Source: an uncultured Pelagibacteraceae bacterium (GTDB lineage: Bacteria; Pseudomonadota; Alphaproteobacteria; Pelagibacterales; Pelagibacteraceae). From it: a DNA stretch of 64,000 nucleotides. The position numbers and the translations under genes are program-made. A model generated the notes under the pieces. The model was not told the DNA's origin, ran no database searches, and was given only the letters and a program-made list of their open reading frames with translations. Numbering within the stretch: position 1 is the first letter of the stretch; every line of letters begins with the position of its first letter. This document shows, in pieces, positions 50,505-59,555 of this stretch. The stretch is taken from the NCBI GenBank assembly GCA_902632545.1, contig CACPCX010000006.1, forward strand, positions 1-64,000, in the 5' to 3' direction.

Positions 50505-51658
50505 TTAAAGTAATTATCTAAGATTTTAGTATAAATTAAAGTTAATTTTTTTAAATCAGATAAGGACACACATTCCCCTACCTTATGCATAGTTTTTCCT
50601 ACTAACCCAAATTCTAAACATGGAGCTATTTTTCTTATGAATCTAGCATCCGACGTGCCACCAGTTGTTGATAATTTTGGTTTAATTTTAGTAACTTTTT
50701 TAATTGTATTTTGAATCATAAATGTAGTTGTGTTAGGCTTAGTTAAAAAAGCCTCACCAGAAACACTATATTCAATTTTAAATTTTAATTTATTCTTATT
50801 ACAAATTTGTTTAATTATTTTGTTTATTTTATTCTTTAATTTGTAAGATGTATGTTTGTTATTAAATCTAATATTAAAAGAAGCACTAGCTAATCCTGGA
50901 ATTACATTATCAGCTGAATTATCAATATTAATTTTTGTTATCTCCAAATTTGTAGGTTGAAAATCTTTTGTACCTTTATCAAATTTAATTTCTTTTAACT
51001 CTTTTAGTATTCGAACTAAAGCTGTTGACGGATTGTTGGCTCTATTTGGGTAAGCTACATGACCTTGAATACCAATAACAGACAATTTTCCAGTCATACT
51101 ACCTCTACGACCAATTTTTATCATTTCTCCTAATTTATTTGGATTTGTAGGTTCTCCTACTAAGCAAAAATCTATTTTTTCTTTTCTTTTTCTCAAATAC
51201 TCAACAACTTTTTTTGTTCCATTAATTGCAATTCCTTCTTCGTCTCCAGTAATTAGAAGGCTAATAGACCCATCGAATTTTTTATTTATTTTAGAAAAAT
51301 TACTTACCGCAGTAACAAATGCAGCTATTGAGCTTTTCATATCATTTGCACCTCTGCCAATTAAGTATCCTTTCTTAACAGCAGGTTTGAATGGATTAAC
51401 ATTCCAATCATTCAAATTACCAGGTGGTACTACATCCAAATGACCTGCATAACAAAAATTTGGATTTGCGGTACCAAGTTTTGCGTAAAGATTTTTTACA
51501 GGATAACTATTTTTATCTTTAAACTCGAGAATTTTAGTTTTAAAGCCAATTTTTTTTAATTTTTTTTCTAAAAATTTAATAACACCGGCATCAGTTTTTG
51601 TAACAGATGGAAACCTAATTAGCTCTTTAGCTAATTGTAATTCATTTATTGTTGCCAT
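50501..51658 (-). CDS. dapE: Succinyl-diaminopimelate desuccinylase
   Basis: This 385-residue M20-family metallopeptidase releases LL-diaminopimelate for lysine and peptidoglycan synthesis. FCYAGHLDVVPPG holds the first zinc ligand, GRGANDMKSSIAAFV the bridging aspartate, and LLITGDEEG the catalytic glutamate pair. A dimerisation domain lies between about 180 and 290. It follows dapD by one base, and its last bases overlap the HDAC-family gene. Confidence 0.95.
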   Translation of the reverse strand: MATINELQLAKELIRFPSVTKTDAGVIKFLEKKLKKIGFKTKILEFKDKNSYPVKNLYAKLGTANPNFCYAGHLDVVPPGNLNDWNVNPFKPAVKKGYLIGRGANDMKSSIAAFVTAVSNFSKINKKFDGSISLLITGDEEGIAINGTKKVVEYLRKRKEKIDFCLVGEPTNPNKLGEMIKIGRRGSMTGKLSVIGIQGHVAYPNRANNPSTALVRILKELKEIKFDKGTKDFQPTNLEITKINIDNSADNVIPGLASASFNIRFNNKHTSYKLKNKINKIIKQICNKNKLKFKIEYSVSGEAFLTKPNTTTFMIQNTIKKVTKIKPKLSTTGGTSDARFIRKIAPCLEFGLVGKTMHKVGECVSLSDLKKLTLIYTKILDNYFK

Positions 51659-51659
51659 T

Positions 51660-52487
51660 TTAATCTCTTAAAAGATCGTTAACTGATGTTTTAGATCTCG
51701 TTTTTTCATCAACTTGTTTAATTATTACTGCACAATACAAAGATGGCGCTTGTGCATTGTTTTTATCTGGTAAGGATCCTGGAACTACCACTGAATAAGG
51801 TGGAATTTTTCCATAAGTTATTTCACCAGTTTTTCTATTAACAATTTTTGTTGATTGTCCAATATACATTCCCATACTTAGAACAGAGCCTTCCCCAACT
51901 ATTACGCCTTCTACTACTTCGGACATTGCTCCTAAGAAAACATTATCTTCAATAATTGTTGGTAATGCTTGAGCAGGTTCTAATACACCCCCAATTCCAG
52001 TGCCAGCTGAGATATGACAATTTTTTCCAATCTGACAACAGCTTCCAGCACGACTAAACGTGTCCATCATTGTCCCTTCATCAATATATGCTCCTATATT
52101 TACATAACACGGCATCAAAACTGCATTTTTTCCAACAAATGATCCTTTTCTTACTGGTGAATTTGGCACCATTCTAAAACCAGCTTTTTCATGATCTTCT
52201 TTTGTCCATCCAGCTGTTTTTCCTTTAAGTAAATGAGCTTTGTCATACCAACTGCTGTATGGACCATTTAAATTTTCCATTGGATACATTCTAAAACTTA
52301 ACATGATAGCTTTTTTTAGATGTTGATGAGTAACCCATTCGCCGTTGATCTTTTCAGCTACTCTTGCTTTTCCACTGTCTAAATCATCAATAATTTGATT
52401 AACAGCATCCTTTAAAGATTTATCTGAATTTTGGCCTACTTGATCTTTATTTTCCCAAGCTTCGTTTATAATTTTTTCTATACTCAT
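51660..52487 (-). CDS. dapD: Tetrahydrodipicolinate N-succinyltransferase
   Basis: This 275-residue protein is a left-handed beta-helix acyltransferase. A helical N-terminal domain of about 100 residues is followed by hexapeptide coils such as GKNAVLMPCYVNIGAYIDEG and ISAGTGIGGVLEP. It adds succinate from succinyl-CoA in the lysine/diaminopimelate pathway. The length equals that of other DapD (about 275). It is followed directly by dapE. Confidence 0.96.
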   Translation of the reverse strand: MSIEKIINEAWENKDQVGQNSDKSLKDAVNQIIDDLDSGKARVAEKINGEWVTHQHLKKAIMLSFRMYPMENLNGPYSSWYDKAHLLKGKTAGWTKEDHEKAGFRMVPNSPVRKGSFVGKNAVLMPCYVNIGAYIDEGTMMDTFSRAGSCCQIGKNCHISAGTGIGGVLEPAQALPTIIEDNVFLGAMSEVVEGVIVGEGSVLSMGMYIGQSTKIVNRKTGEITYGKIPPYSVVVPGSLPDKNNAQAPSLYCAVIIKQVDEKTRSKTSVNDLLRD

Positions 52488-52491
52488 AATT

Positions 52492-53163
52492 TTATGAGTT
52501 TTTTAATAACCTTATTTCTTTTAAAAATAAAGAAAGATTTTCTATTTTGTAATCAATGTATTCTTGTTCAGACTCTTTTTTGCCCCAGTATTCATCATTG
52601 ATTAACCAAACTGTTTTTGCTCCTCTTTCTTTTCCAATAGATAAGTTTTTTGCGATATCTTCAATATAAAGGGTTTCACTTGGGTCTATTTGAAATTTTT
52701 TGACCATGAGATCAAATGCTTTTGCCTCAGGTTTTGGACTGTATTCAGCATCGACAATATCAAATACTCCATCGAATTGATCTTCAATTCCTAAGTGAGT
52801 AGTTATATTTTTAACGTGTTCTTTGCTACCATTTGTAAACACAAATTTGTTTAGATTAATATTTTCTAGCTCATTCCTTAAAGCAGTATCTTTTTCTAAA
52901 AAATCTAAATTAATATCGTGCACGTAGTCTAAAAATTCTCTTGGAGGTATATCGTGATGTATCATTAAACCATTAAGACTTGTGTTATATTTATGAAAAT
53001 AATTTGTTTGTAATTCTTTTGCTTCTTTTAAATCTACATTTAATTTATTTGAAATATACCGAGTCATTTTTTTACTTACTTGACCAAATACTCCTTCAAG
53101 ATCACTGTAAAGCACTCCATCACAATCAAATAATATGTTTTTGATATTCTTTAATTCTTTCAT
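52492..53163 (-). CDS. HAD-family hydrolase, pyrimidine 5'-nucleotidase-like
   Basis: This 223-residue protein has HAD motif I LFDCDGVLYSD (nucleophile and acid aspartates), motif II FVFTNGSKEH, motif III KPEAKAFD and motif IV YIEDIAKN. The set matches the pyrimidine 5'-nucleotidase (SDT1/YjjG-like) subgroup found between argB and dapD in alphaproteobacteria. It may hydrolyse nucleoside monophosphates or other phosphate esters. It overlaps argB by 4 bases. Confidence 0.88.
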   Translation of the reverse strand: MKELKNIKNILFDCDGVLYSDLEGVFGQVSKKMTRYISNKLNVDLKEAKELQTNYFHKYNTSLNGLMIHHDIPPREFLDYVHDINLDFLEKDTALRNELENINLNKFVFTNGSKEHVKNITTHLGIEDQFDGVFDIVDAEYSPKPEAKAFDLMVKKFQIDPSETLYIEDIAKNLSIGKERGAKTVWLINDEYWGKKESEQEYIDYKIENLSLFLKEIRLLKNS

Positions 53164-54008
53164 TTTCTTATTAGGGTCCCTGAACCCTTGTCAGAGAATA
53201 TTTCCCATAAACATGAGTGTGGCTTTGTGCCATTGATTATGCCAACTGCTGTTACACCATTATTCACTGCATCTAGGCACGCATTTATTTTAGGTATCAT
53301 ACCCTCTGTAATGGTTTCATCTTTAATCATTTCCATAACCTCAGATGAAGAAATTTCTTCTATTAATTTTTTATTTTTATCTAGAACACCATCCACATTC
53401 GTCATCAATAAAAGTCTTCTTGATTTTAAAGATTTTGCTATGGCCATTGCAGCAGTATCTCCATTAATATTATAAGTCTGATTTTCTTTACCTAATCCTA
53501 ATGGTGAAATTATAGGAATTTTATTTTGATTAATCATACTTAATATTTGTTCATTATTAATCTCATTTGGTATCCCTACAAATCCTAGCTCTTCTGCTTC
53601 CGGTATAGTTTTTATAACATTATTATTTTTTGTGTGAATAGAGATTGCTTCTGTCCCTTTGTTTTTTAAAGAATTAACAATATCATCATTAAAATCTATC
53701 AAAACAGATTCAACAATATTAATTATATGTTTATCAGTTACTCTTAGTCCTCTTATAAATTTTGATTGAATATTTGATTTTTCTAGTTCTCTTTTAATTC
53801 TAGGTCCACCACCATGAATTACCACAGTTGCAAGGCCCAATTTATTTAAAACACTAAGATCAGTTATAAAATTATTAAATACTTTTCTATCAATTAAAAC
53901 GTTTCCACCATATTTAATTACTATCAAATCATTTTTGTATTTTTCAATATATTTAGTTACTTCATTTATTGGTGGCCCATCTTTAGGTAATATCTTTTCA
54001 AGGTCCAT
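53160..54008 (-). CDS. argB: Acetylglutamate kinase
   Basis: This 282-residue amino-acid kinase has the KYGGNVL phosphate-binding start near residue 32, HGGGPRIKREL, and a GDTAAMAIAKSL block near residue 183. It phosphorylates N-acetylglutamate in arginine synthesis. The N-terminal extension of about 25 residues before the kinase core is short, so feedback inhibition by arginine cannot be predicted. It follows yidC with a 14-base gap. Confidence 0.95.
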   Translation of the reverse strand: MDLEKILPKDGPPINEVTKYIEKYKNDLIVIKYGGNVLIDRKVFNNFITDLSVLNKLGLATVVIHGGGPRIKRELEKSNIQSKFIRGLRVTDKHIINIVESVLIDFNDDIVNSLKNKGTEAISIHTKNNNVIKTIPEAEELGFVGIPNEINNEQILSMINQNKIPIISPLGLGKENQTYNINGDTAAMAIAKSLKSRRLLLMTNVDGVLDKNKKLIEEISSSEVMEMIKDETITEGMIPKINACLDAVNNGVTAVGIINGTKPHSCLWEIFSDKGSGTLIRK

Positions 54009-54022
54009 TTATTATTTTTTAA

Positions 54023-55702
54023 TTAGGTTACAGTTTTAACTGTTGTACGTTTCATTATTACAACCTGCTGAGCCATTGTTAAAATGTTATTAACTGTCCA
54101 ATAAATTACTAGCCCACTTGGGAATGGTGCAAGAATTACTGTTAAAAACAAAGGAAAGAACATAAATATCTTTGCTTGCATTGGATCTGTTGGAGCGGGA
54201 TTTAATTTTTGTTGCACCCACATTGATACCCCCATAGCAACTGGCCATGCTCCAATTACTAGGAAAGAAGGTACGTCATAAGGAAACAATCCAAATAAAT
54301 TAAATATAGAAGTAGGATCCTTAGCACTTAAATCTTGGATCCATCCATAAAAAGGCATATGACGCATTTCTATCGTTACAAATAAAACTTTATACAAAGC
54401 AAAAAATACAGGTATTTGAATTAGAATTGGCAAACATCCAGACATGGGATTTACTTTTTCCTTCTTGTAAAGAGCCATCATTGCTTGTTGCAATTTCATC
54501 TTGTCATCTTTGTGTAATTCCTTAAGTCTTGCCATCTCAGGCTGAAGAGCTTTCATTTTAGCCATGCTTCTGAATGAAAAATTAGCAAGTGGAAAAAATG
54601 CTACACGAATACAAACAGTAACAGCAATAATTGCTAATCCATAATTACTAAATATTTTAAAGAAATATTCTAAAGCAGTGAATAAAGGACGTGTTAAAAA
54701 GTACAAGAATCCCCAATCAATCGTAAGATCAAATTTATCAATTTTTAAAGATTCTGCGTACCCATCAATTACATCAACTCTTTTTGCGGCTACTATTACT
54801 TGTAAGTTTTCTTCTATAGAGGATTTTCCAGTTAACTCTAATGGTTCTGTTGTAACAAAGTTTATTCTGTATTTGTTTTTGTAATCCATCGTAGTTTTAA
54901 ATTCTTTTTCTCTTGGTGGAATTAGAGTTGATATGTAATATTTATCTCCTAGACCCAACCATCCTTTTTGAGCAGTTCTTGAAAATTTTTTCTCTTCAAT
55001 ATCGTCATAATCTTCCTCAATTAATTCTTCATCTAATGTAGCGATAGGGCCTTCATGAAGAATGTAAAAATCGGTTAAGCCTTCTGGGATTTGATTTCTT
55101 ATAATTTGTCCATAAGAATAGAAGTCATAGTTTTTATCAGTAGAATTTATAACTCTTTGTTTTATTGTGAATAAAAACTTATCATCTAATGCAATTTCTT
55201 TTTCAAAAGTGATGCCTTGATCATTAGTCCAACTTAGTTTTATAGGAGATTGATCAGTTAATTTATTATTTCCAGAAACTGACCATATTGAATCTGCATT
55301 TGGAATATCGATATTTTTATCAGTAGTTATAAAGCCACTTTCTATTATATAGCCTTCTTTAGAGCTTCGTGGTGAAAGAAATTTTACTTTTTCATCGCTT
55401 TCTAAACTTACATTATATTCTTTGAAAGTTAGATCGTCTATTGCAGCTCCCTTTAATGAAATAGATCCAATAATACTTTGGTTCTCAAATTGAATTCTTT
55501 CACTTTGTTGTAACGCTTCTTCTCGTGAAATTTCGGTTACATTTTCTTTTTGATCAAGACTTGGTGCATCTGAATTCTGTTCAGTCTTAGTTTTTTCGGT
55601 TAAATTTTCTTTCGTTACAGGAGGTGGTGCAAAAAATAGCGAGTATAATATAATTACAGCAGCTGATAAACTTATGGCAGCAATTATATTTCTAGTTTCC
55701 AT
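54023..55702 (-). CDS. yidC: Membrane protein insertase YidC
   Basis: This 559-residue inner-membrane protein has an N-terminal membrane anchor, a periplasmic domain to about residue 330, and the conserved YidC/Oxa1 core with about five helices. The core contains the cytoplasmic hairpin LQPEMARLKELHKDDKMKLQ and GCLPILIQIPVFFALYKVLF. It inserts membrane proteins with or without the Sec translocon. The yidC stop precedes argB by 14 bases, so engB, often found between them, is absent at this locus. The start overlaps the yidD stop by one base. Confidence 0.95.
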   Translation of the reverse strand: METRNIIAAISLSAAVIILYSLFFAPPPVTKENLTEKTKTEQNSDAPSLDQKENVTEISREEALQQSERIQFENQSIIGSISLKGAAIDDLTFKEYNVSLESDEKVKFLSPRSSKEGYIIESGFITTDKNIDIPNADSIWSVSGNNKLTDQSPIKLSWTNDQGITFEKEIALDDKFLFTIKQRVINSTDKNYDFYSYGQIIRNQIPEGLTDFYILHEGPIATLDEELIEEDYDDIEEKKFSRTAQKGWLGLGDKYYISTLIPPREKEFKTTMDYKNKYRINFVTTEPLELTGKSSIEENLQVIVAAKRVDVIDGYAESLKIDKFDLTIDWGFLYFLTRPLFTALEYFFKIFSNYGLAIIAVTVCIRVAFFPLANFSFRSMAKMKALQPEMARLKELHKDDKMKLQQAMMALYKKEKVNPMSGCLPILIQIPVFFALYKVLFVTIEMRHMPFYGWIQDLSAKDPTSIFNLFGLFPYDVPSFLVIGAWPVAMGVSMWVQQKLNPAPTDPMQAKIFMFFPLFLTVILAPFPSGLVIYWTVNNILTMAQQVVIMKRTTVKTVT

Positions 55703-55953
55703 TATTTATTATCCCTCATTTCTTTTTTAACTGGATCAAACCCTTCGCCACCACCTAAAAATTTTATTGGATGGCAGGATAAAATTCTTTTTATACTAAT
55801 TAATAAACCTTTAAAAAAACCATATTCCTTTAAAGCATCTATGCTGTATTCAGAACATGTTGGTAAATATCTACAAGAATGACCTAATAATGGACTAATC
55901 AAATATTTATAGGTTTTGATAAATTTAATTAAAATTAAAGTAAATATATTCAT
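55702..55953 (-). CDS. yidD: Membrane protein insertion efficiency factor YidD
   Basis: This 83-residue protein shows the YidD/Haemolytic domain signature, with [26 protein letters not shown] and [16 protein letters not shown]. It aids YidC-mediated insertion at the membrane. It overlaps rnpA and yidC by one base each in the conserved rpmH-rnpA-yidD-yidC order. Confidence 0.94.
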   Translation of the reverse strand: MNIFTLILIKFIKTYKYLISPLLGHSCRYLPTCSEYSIDALKEYGFFKGLLISIKRILSCHPIKFLGGGEGFDPVKKEMRDNK

Positions 55954-56294
55954 TATTTTATTTTTGCAAAATCCTGAAAAAGAGTTTCTTTTATAATTTT
56001 GTATTCATTATTTAGCATAGAAGACTTAGCGATAACAAGAAATGAATAATCAAAGTTTATCTCTACTTTTTTAACAGCTTCATTCACGATGTTTCTTAAT
56101 CTTCTTTTAATTTTATTTCTCTTTACTGCATTACCAATTTTCTTTTTAGTCACAAAACTGATATTTAGTCTTTTTTTATCTTTATTTAGTAATTTTCCAA
56201 AAAAAATACTCACGTATTTATTGGTGATCTTTTTTTGTTTAAGTAAATTTTTAAATTCTTCGTTTTTTGAAAGAGCAAGTATTTTGCTTTTCAT
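55953..56294 (-). CDS. rnpA: Ribonuclease P protein component
   Basis: This 113-residue basic protein has the RNP signature [20 protein letters not shown] near residue 51. It binds the RNase P RNA and helps cut 5' leaders from pre-tRNAs such as those in this window. The start follows the rpmH stop by 4 bases. The length is normal. Confidence 0.93.
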   Translation of the reverse strand: MKSKILALSKNEEFKNLLKQKKITNKYVSIFFGKLLNKDKKRLNISFVTKKKIGNAVKRNKIKRRLRNIVNEAVKKVEINFDYSFLVIAKSSMLNNEYKIIKETLFQDFAKIK

Positions 56295-56298
56295 TATT

Positions 56299-56439
56299 CT
56301 AAACAGAAACAGTTAGTGATTTTCTTCCCCTTGCTCTTCTTCTAGCCAAAAGCTTTTTACCACCTTTAGTTTTCATTTTTGAACGAAAGCCATGTTTTCG
56401 AGCTCTTTTTTTATTTGAGGGTTGATAAGTTCTTTTCAT
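56299..56439 (-). CDS. rpmH: 50S ribosomal protein L34
   Basis: A 46-residue ORF on the minus strand starts at ATG 56437-56439 with [20 protein letters not shown] and ends RKSLTVSV, an unmistakable L34. It heads the rpmH-rnpA-yidD-yidC operon, and the 97-base gap upstream, shared with the divergent TVP38 gene, should hold its promoter. No dnaA or origin-like boxes are visible beside it. Confidence 0.97.
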   Translation of the reverse strand: MKRTYQPSNKKRARKHGFRSKMKTKGGKKLLARRRARGRKSLTVSV

Positions 56440-56536
56440 AATTAGATTTGGTATAGTTTTTTATAATTTTTGCCCCTTTATATTAGTAATAATTAAAATA
56501 GCAAATAGAAGATTAAGCATTAAAATAAGAAGAATC

Positions 56537-57259
56537 ATGGAAAATACAAAAAAAATTAAATTATTTATTGGTTTGTCTTATTTATTAATTGTTAGCCTAT
56601 TTTTGTATTTCTTTTTTTCAAAATTTAGTCTCTCAGAAATTACATCCTATGATTTTCTAAGAGACAACCAATCTTATTTTTTTGAACTTAAAAAATCTAA
56701 CTTATTTTTAATTTCTATTATTTTTTTAGCATTAACTATTCTTTGGGTTTTCCCTTTTTTAGGATTTGGATCTCCAGTTGCTTTAATGGGTGGTTTTATA
56801 TTTGGAAAATGGATAGGTACACTTGTTGTTGTTTTAGGCTTGAGTATTGGTGCTACTTTTTTATATATTTTTGGAAATTATTTTTTAAAACAGCTTATTA
56901 GAGAAAAGTTTTTAAATAAGTTTCAAAACTTGGAAATAAAATTTAAACAATCTGAATTTATTTATTTACTAATTTACCGTTTTATAGGTGGTATACCTTG
57001 GCAGCTGAGCTGTCTCTTACCAACTTTATTTAATGTTAAGGTTATAAATTTTTTCTTTGCTACATTAATTGGAATAATTCCTCAAATTTTTTTAGCTGTT
57101 TCTATTGGGAGTGGATTAGAAAAAATTATAGACCAAAACGCCGAGCTACCAGCAATAACAGATATAATATTTTCACCTGACATATATGTTCCTATTACAG
57201 CTTTCTTTATTTTAATTTTAATTACGATATTTTTGAGAAAGTTTTTTTATAGAAATTAG
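56537..57259 (+). CDS. TVP38/TMEM64-family (VTT domain) membrane protein
   Basis: This 240-residue inner-membrane protein has about five or six helices. FGSPVALMGGFIFGKWIGTL near residue 77 and FIYLLIYRFIGGIPWQLSCL near residue 140 define the VTT/SNARE-associated domain shared with DedA. Relatives are linked to lipid scrambling, undecaprenyl phosphate recycling and membrane stress. It ends one base before the 3' end of the convergent tRNA-Thr gene. Confidence 0.87.
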   Translation: MENTKKIKLFIGLSYLLIVSLFLYFFFSKFSLSEITSYDFLRDNQSYFFELKKSNLFLISIIFLALTILWVFPFLGFGSPVALMGGFIFGKWIGTLVVVLGLSIGATFLYIFGNYFLKQLIREKFLNKFQNLEIKFKQSEFIYLLIYRFIGGIPWQLSCLLPTLFNVKVINFFFATLIGIIPQIFLAVSIGSGLEKIIDQNAELPAITDIIFSPDIYVPITAFFILILITIFLRKFFYRN

Positions 57260-57333
57260 TGGTGCTCCCACCCTGTACTGACCAGGGAACTAGTCATTAC
57301 CAATGACTTGTTATACCATTTAACTACAGGAGC
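57260..57333 (-). tRNA. tRNA-Thr (anticodon GGT), atypical T loop
   Basis: Read on the minus strand, the acceptor GCTCCTG pairs with TGGGAGC, including two wobble-type pairs, and the D stem GTTA/TAAC encloses G18-G19. The anticodon stem AGTCA/TGACT has loop TTGGTAA (anticodon GGT), and the T stem is CCCTG/CAGGG. The discriminator is A and CCA is encoded. The T loop is GTCAGTA instead of TTCRANY: position 54 is G instead of T, 58 is G instead of A, and 60 is A. The cloverleaf is otherwise complete, so the gene is probably functional and not decayed. Confidence 0.88.
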
Positions 57334-57433
57334 TTAGAGACAAATTGTATTTTATTGATAATAAAGCATTTTTTTCAAATTATTGCCTTAATTTTTTGAT
57401 TAATATGATTTATATCTATTTTAGGAAAATGTT

Positions 57434-57634
57434 ATGGGAATTCATTACGATTACAAATCAACTAAAGGTAATAAGCTTATGGAAAAGCAAGCTAAAAGAG
57501 AGAGAAAGCTTGCTGAAAAAAAAGCTAAACGTTTAGCTAAAGAAGGCCAAAAAAAAGAAGAGGAAAAAGCACCTGCACTAGATCCCAATAAACCAATTTC
57601 TTTAGATTTCCTTACTAACCCAAATAAAGAATGA
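57434..57634 (+). CDS. Small charged protein of unknown function (66 residues)
   Basis: The ORF starts MGIHYDYKSTKGNK and continues with a very Lys/Glu/Ala-rich helix (KQAKRERKLAEKKAKRLAK) and a Pro-rich tail PNKPISLDFLTNP. A second in-frame ATG at 57479 is an alternative start. It overlaps the next ORF by 4 bases (ATGA). The composition suggests a nucleic-acid- or ribosome-binding helix. No family is recognised. The coupling to dcd and murA downstream supports it being real. Confidence 0.6.
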   Translation: MGIHYDYKSTKGNKLMEKQAKRERKLAEKKAKRLAKEGQKKEEEKAPALDPNKPISLDFLTNPNKE

Positions 57635-57732
57635 GTTCAAAAGAAAAAAATGAGCGTTTAAGCTTGGCGCTTAGAAAAAATTTGAAGAAAAGAAAAATTT
57701 TCCAAAAAAAAAATAAAAAGAAAAATAAATAA
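57631..57732 (+). CDS. Tiny very basic ORF before dcd (33 residues)
   Basis: This ORF starts inside the stop of the previous gene (ATGA), and its TAA overlaps the dcd ATG by one base (TAATG). The product, [20 protein letters not shown] followed by a run of Lys, Arg and Asn, looks like a small RNA- or DNA-binding peptide. The tight coupling on both sides is the main evidence for translation. Low-complexity AT-rich coding could mislead, so confidence is moderate. Confidence 0.5.
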   Translation: MSSKEKNERLSLALRKNLKKRKIFQKKNKKKNK

Positions 57733-58292
57733 TGTCAATTCAACCCGATTCTTGGATTAAAAAAATGTGCAAAGAGTACAATATGATAGAGCCATTTTTG
57801 GATCATCAAGTTTCCGAAGGTAAAATTTCTTATGGATTAAGTAGTATGGGATATGATGTAAGAATCTCTGATGAATATAGAATATTTACTAATGTTAATA
57901 GTTCTTTAGTTGATCCAAAGAATTTTTCAGATGATAACTTTATAGAACGAAAAGGACCACACTGTATTATCCCACCAAATTCATTCGTTTTAGCTAAAAC
58001 AGTAGAATATTTTAGAATACCAAAAGACGTTTTATGTATTTGTGTTGGAAAAAGTACTTATGCAAGGACAGGAATTATTTGTAATGTTACTCCAATTGAA
58101 AATGAGTTTGAAGGCAATATAGTAATTGAGTTAAGTAATACAACACCTAATCCTGCAAAAATTTATTCAAACGAGGGAATAGCACAATTTTTATTTTTCA
58201 AATCAGATACTCAGCCAGAAACAACTTATAAATCAAAGAACGGTAAATATCAGGGCCAAACTACAATTCAAGTTGCTAAAATTAAAAAGTAA
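57732..58292 (+). CDS. dcd: dCTP deaminase
   Basis: This 186-residue trimeric enzyme converts dCTP to d[19 protein letters not shown] near residue 37, [17 protein letters not shown] near residue 108 and [25 protein letters not shown] segments match the family, including the catalytic glutamate in the ENEFEG loop. It begins with a one-base overlap with the preceding tiny ORF and is followed by murA after 3 bases. Confidence 0.95.
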   Translation: MSIQPDSWIKKMCKEYNMIEPFLDHQVSEGKISYGLSSMGYDVRISDEYRIFTNVNSSLVDPKNFSDDNFIERKGPHCIIPPNSFVLAKTVEYFRIPKDVLCICVGKSTYARTGIICNVTPIENEFEGNIVIELSNTTPNPAKIYSNEGIAQFLFFKSDTQPETTYKSKNGKYQGQTTIQVAKIKK

Positions 58293-58295
58293 TTT

Positions 58296-59555
58296 ATGGA
58301 TAAATTTCTGATTAATGGCCCTTGTAAAATCAAGGGAAATGTTTCAATTTCAGGTTCAAAAAATGCATCCCTACCGATATTAGCTGCAACACTATTATTC
58401 GACAAACCTGTAGTTATAAAAAATTTACCAAGAGTTAGAGACATTAATACAATGTTAAATTTATTAAAGTTTCTTGGTTCTAAAATAATTTTATCAAAAG
58501 ATAAAAAGACAGTAAAAATTATAAATAAAAAAAATATGAAAACATTTGCTAGTTATTCTTTAGTTAAAACAATGCGTGGTTCTATTTTAGTTTTAGGTCC
58601 ACTTATTTCAAAATACCATAAATCTAAAATCTCTTTACCTGGAGGGTGTTTAATTGGTGCTAGACCAGTTAATTATCATCTAACAGCATTAAAAAAACTT
58701 GGTATGAAATATGAATTAAAAGACGGATATATTCTAGCAAAATCAAAAGGAAAACTTAGCGGAACAACTGTAAATTTTCCAAACATAAGTGTTGGGGCAA
58801 CTGAAAATTCTATAATAGCAGCATGTTTAGCAAAAGGAAAAACAGTTTTAAAAAATTGTGCAATAGAACCTGAGATTAAAGATCTTACAAATTTTTTAAA
58901 TAAAGCTGGAGCGAAAATAAAATGGACAGGAAGAGTTTGTAAAATCATAGGTGTAAATTCTTTAAATGAAACTGAATATTCTGTAATGGCCGATAGAATA
59001 GAAACAGGTACATTTTGTGTAGCTGCAACACTTGCAAAAGGTAATTTACAAATAAATAATTTAAATCCTAAAATTATTAGTACAGAAATAAAATTACTAA
59101 AAAAAGTTGGTGCTAAAATAAAAACTAGTGAAAATAAAATCTTAATTAAAGGACCAGAAAAAATAAAATCAATAAAAAGTATTAAAACTAAAGAGTTTCC
59201 AGGCATTCCTACAGACCTTCAAGCACAATTGATGGTTTTAATGTGTAAAGCAGATGGCAAAAGCACAATAACCGAAAGTATTTTTGAAAATAGATTTATG
59301 CATGTTGCAGAATTGCAAAGACTAGGAGCAAGAATAAATATTAAAAATAATACTGCCACGATAGAAGGAAATACTAAATTCATTGGTGCTGAATTAATGT
59401 CTAGTGATTTAAGAGCTTCTGTTGCTTTGGTTCTAGCAGCTATAGTCTCTAATGGTAAATCATATATTAACAGAATTTATCACTTAGATAGAGGTTATGA
59501 AAAAATAGAAAATAAATTAAAAAAAATAGGTGTTAGAATTAAAAGATTAAAATAG
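58296..59555 (+). CDS. murA: UDP-N-acetylglucosamine 1-carboxyvinyltransferase
   Basis: This 419-residue enzyme performs the first committed step of peptidoglycan synthesis. The catalytic cysteine is C118 in PGGCLIGARPV, so it is of the fosfomycin-sensitive type. SGSKNASLPILAATLL near the N-terminus and DLRASVALVLAAIVSNG near the C-terminus are family blocks. It overlaps the DUF2948 gene start by one base. Confidence 0.96.
   Translation: MDKFLINGPCKIKGNVSISGSKNASLPILAATLLFDKPVVIKNLPRVRDINTMLNLLKFLGSKIILSKDKKTVKIINKKNMKTFASYSLVKTMRGSILVLGPLISKYHKSKISLPGGCLIGARPVNYHLTALKKLGMKYELKDGYILAKSKGKLSGTTVNFPNISVGATENSIIAACLAKGKTVLKNCAIEPEIKDLTNFLNKAGAKIKWTGRVCKIIGVNSLNETEYSVMADRIETGTFCVAATLAKGNLQINNLNPKIISTEIKLLKKVGAKIKTSENKILIKGPEKIKSIKSIKTKEFPGIPTDLQAQLMVLMCKADGKSTITESIFENRFMHVAELQRLGARINIKNNTATIEGNTKFIGAELMSSDLRASVALVLAAIVSNGKSYINRIYHLDRGYEKIENKLKKIGVRIKRLK

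Noticed and set aside
56440..56536. Possible replication origin beside rpmH
   Set aside because: Some bacteria have oriC near rpmH-rnpA, but there is no dnaA gene or DnaA-box cluster here.
57345..57536. A 63-residue plus-strand ORF after tRNA-Thr
   Set aside because: It overlaps the better supported ORF at 57434 in another frame and lacks coupling to dcd.
58676..59206. A 176-residue minus-strand ORF in murA
   Set aside because: It is the longest antisense frame but has no recognisable motif or ribosome-binding site, and it lies wholly within a clear murA.
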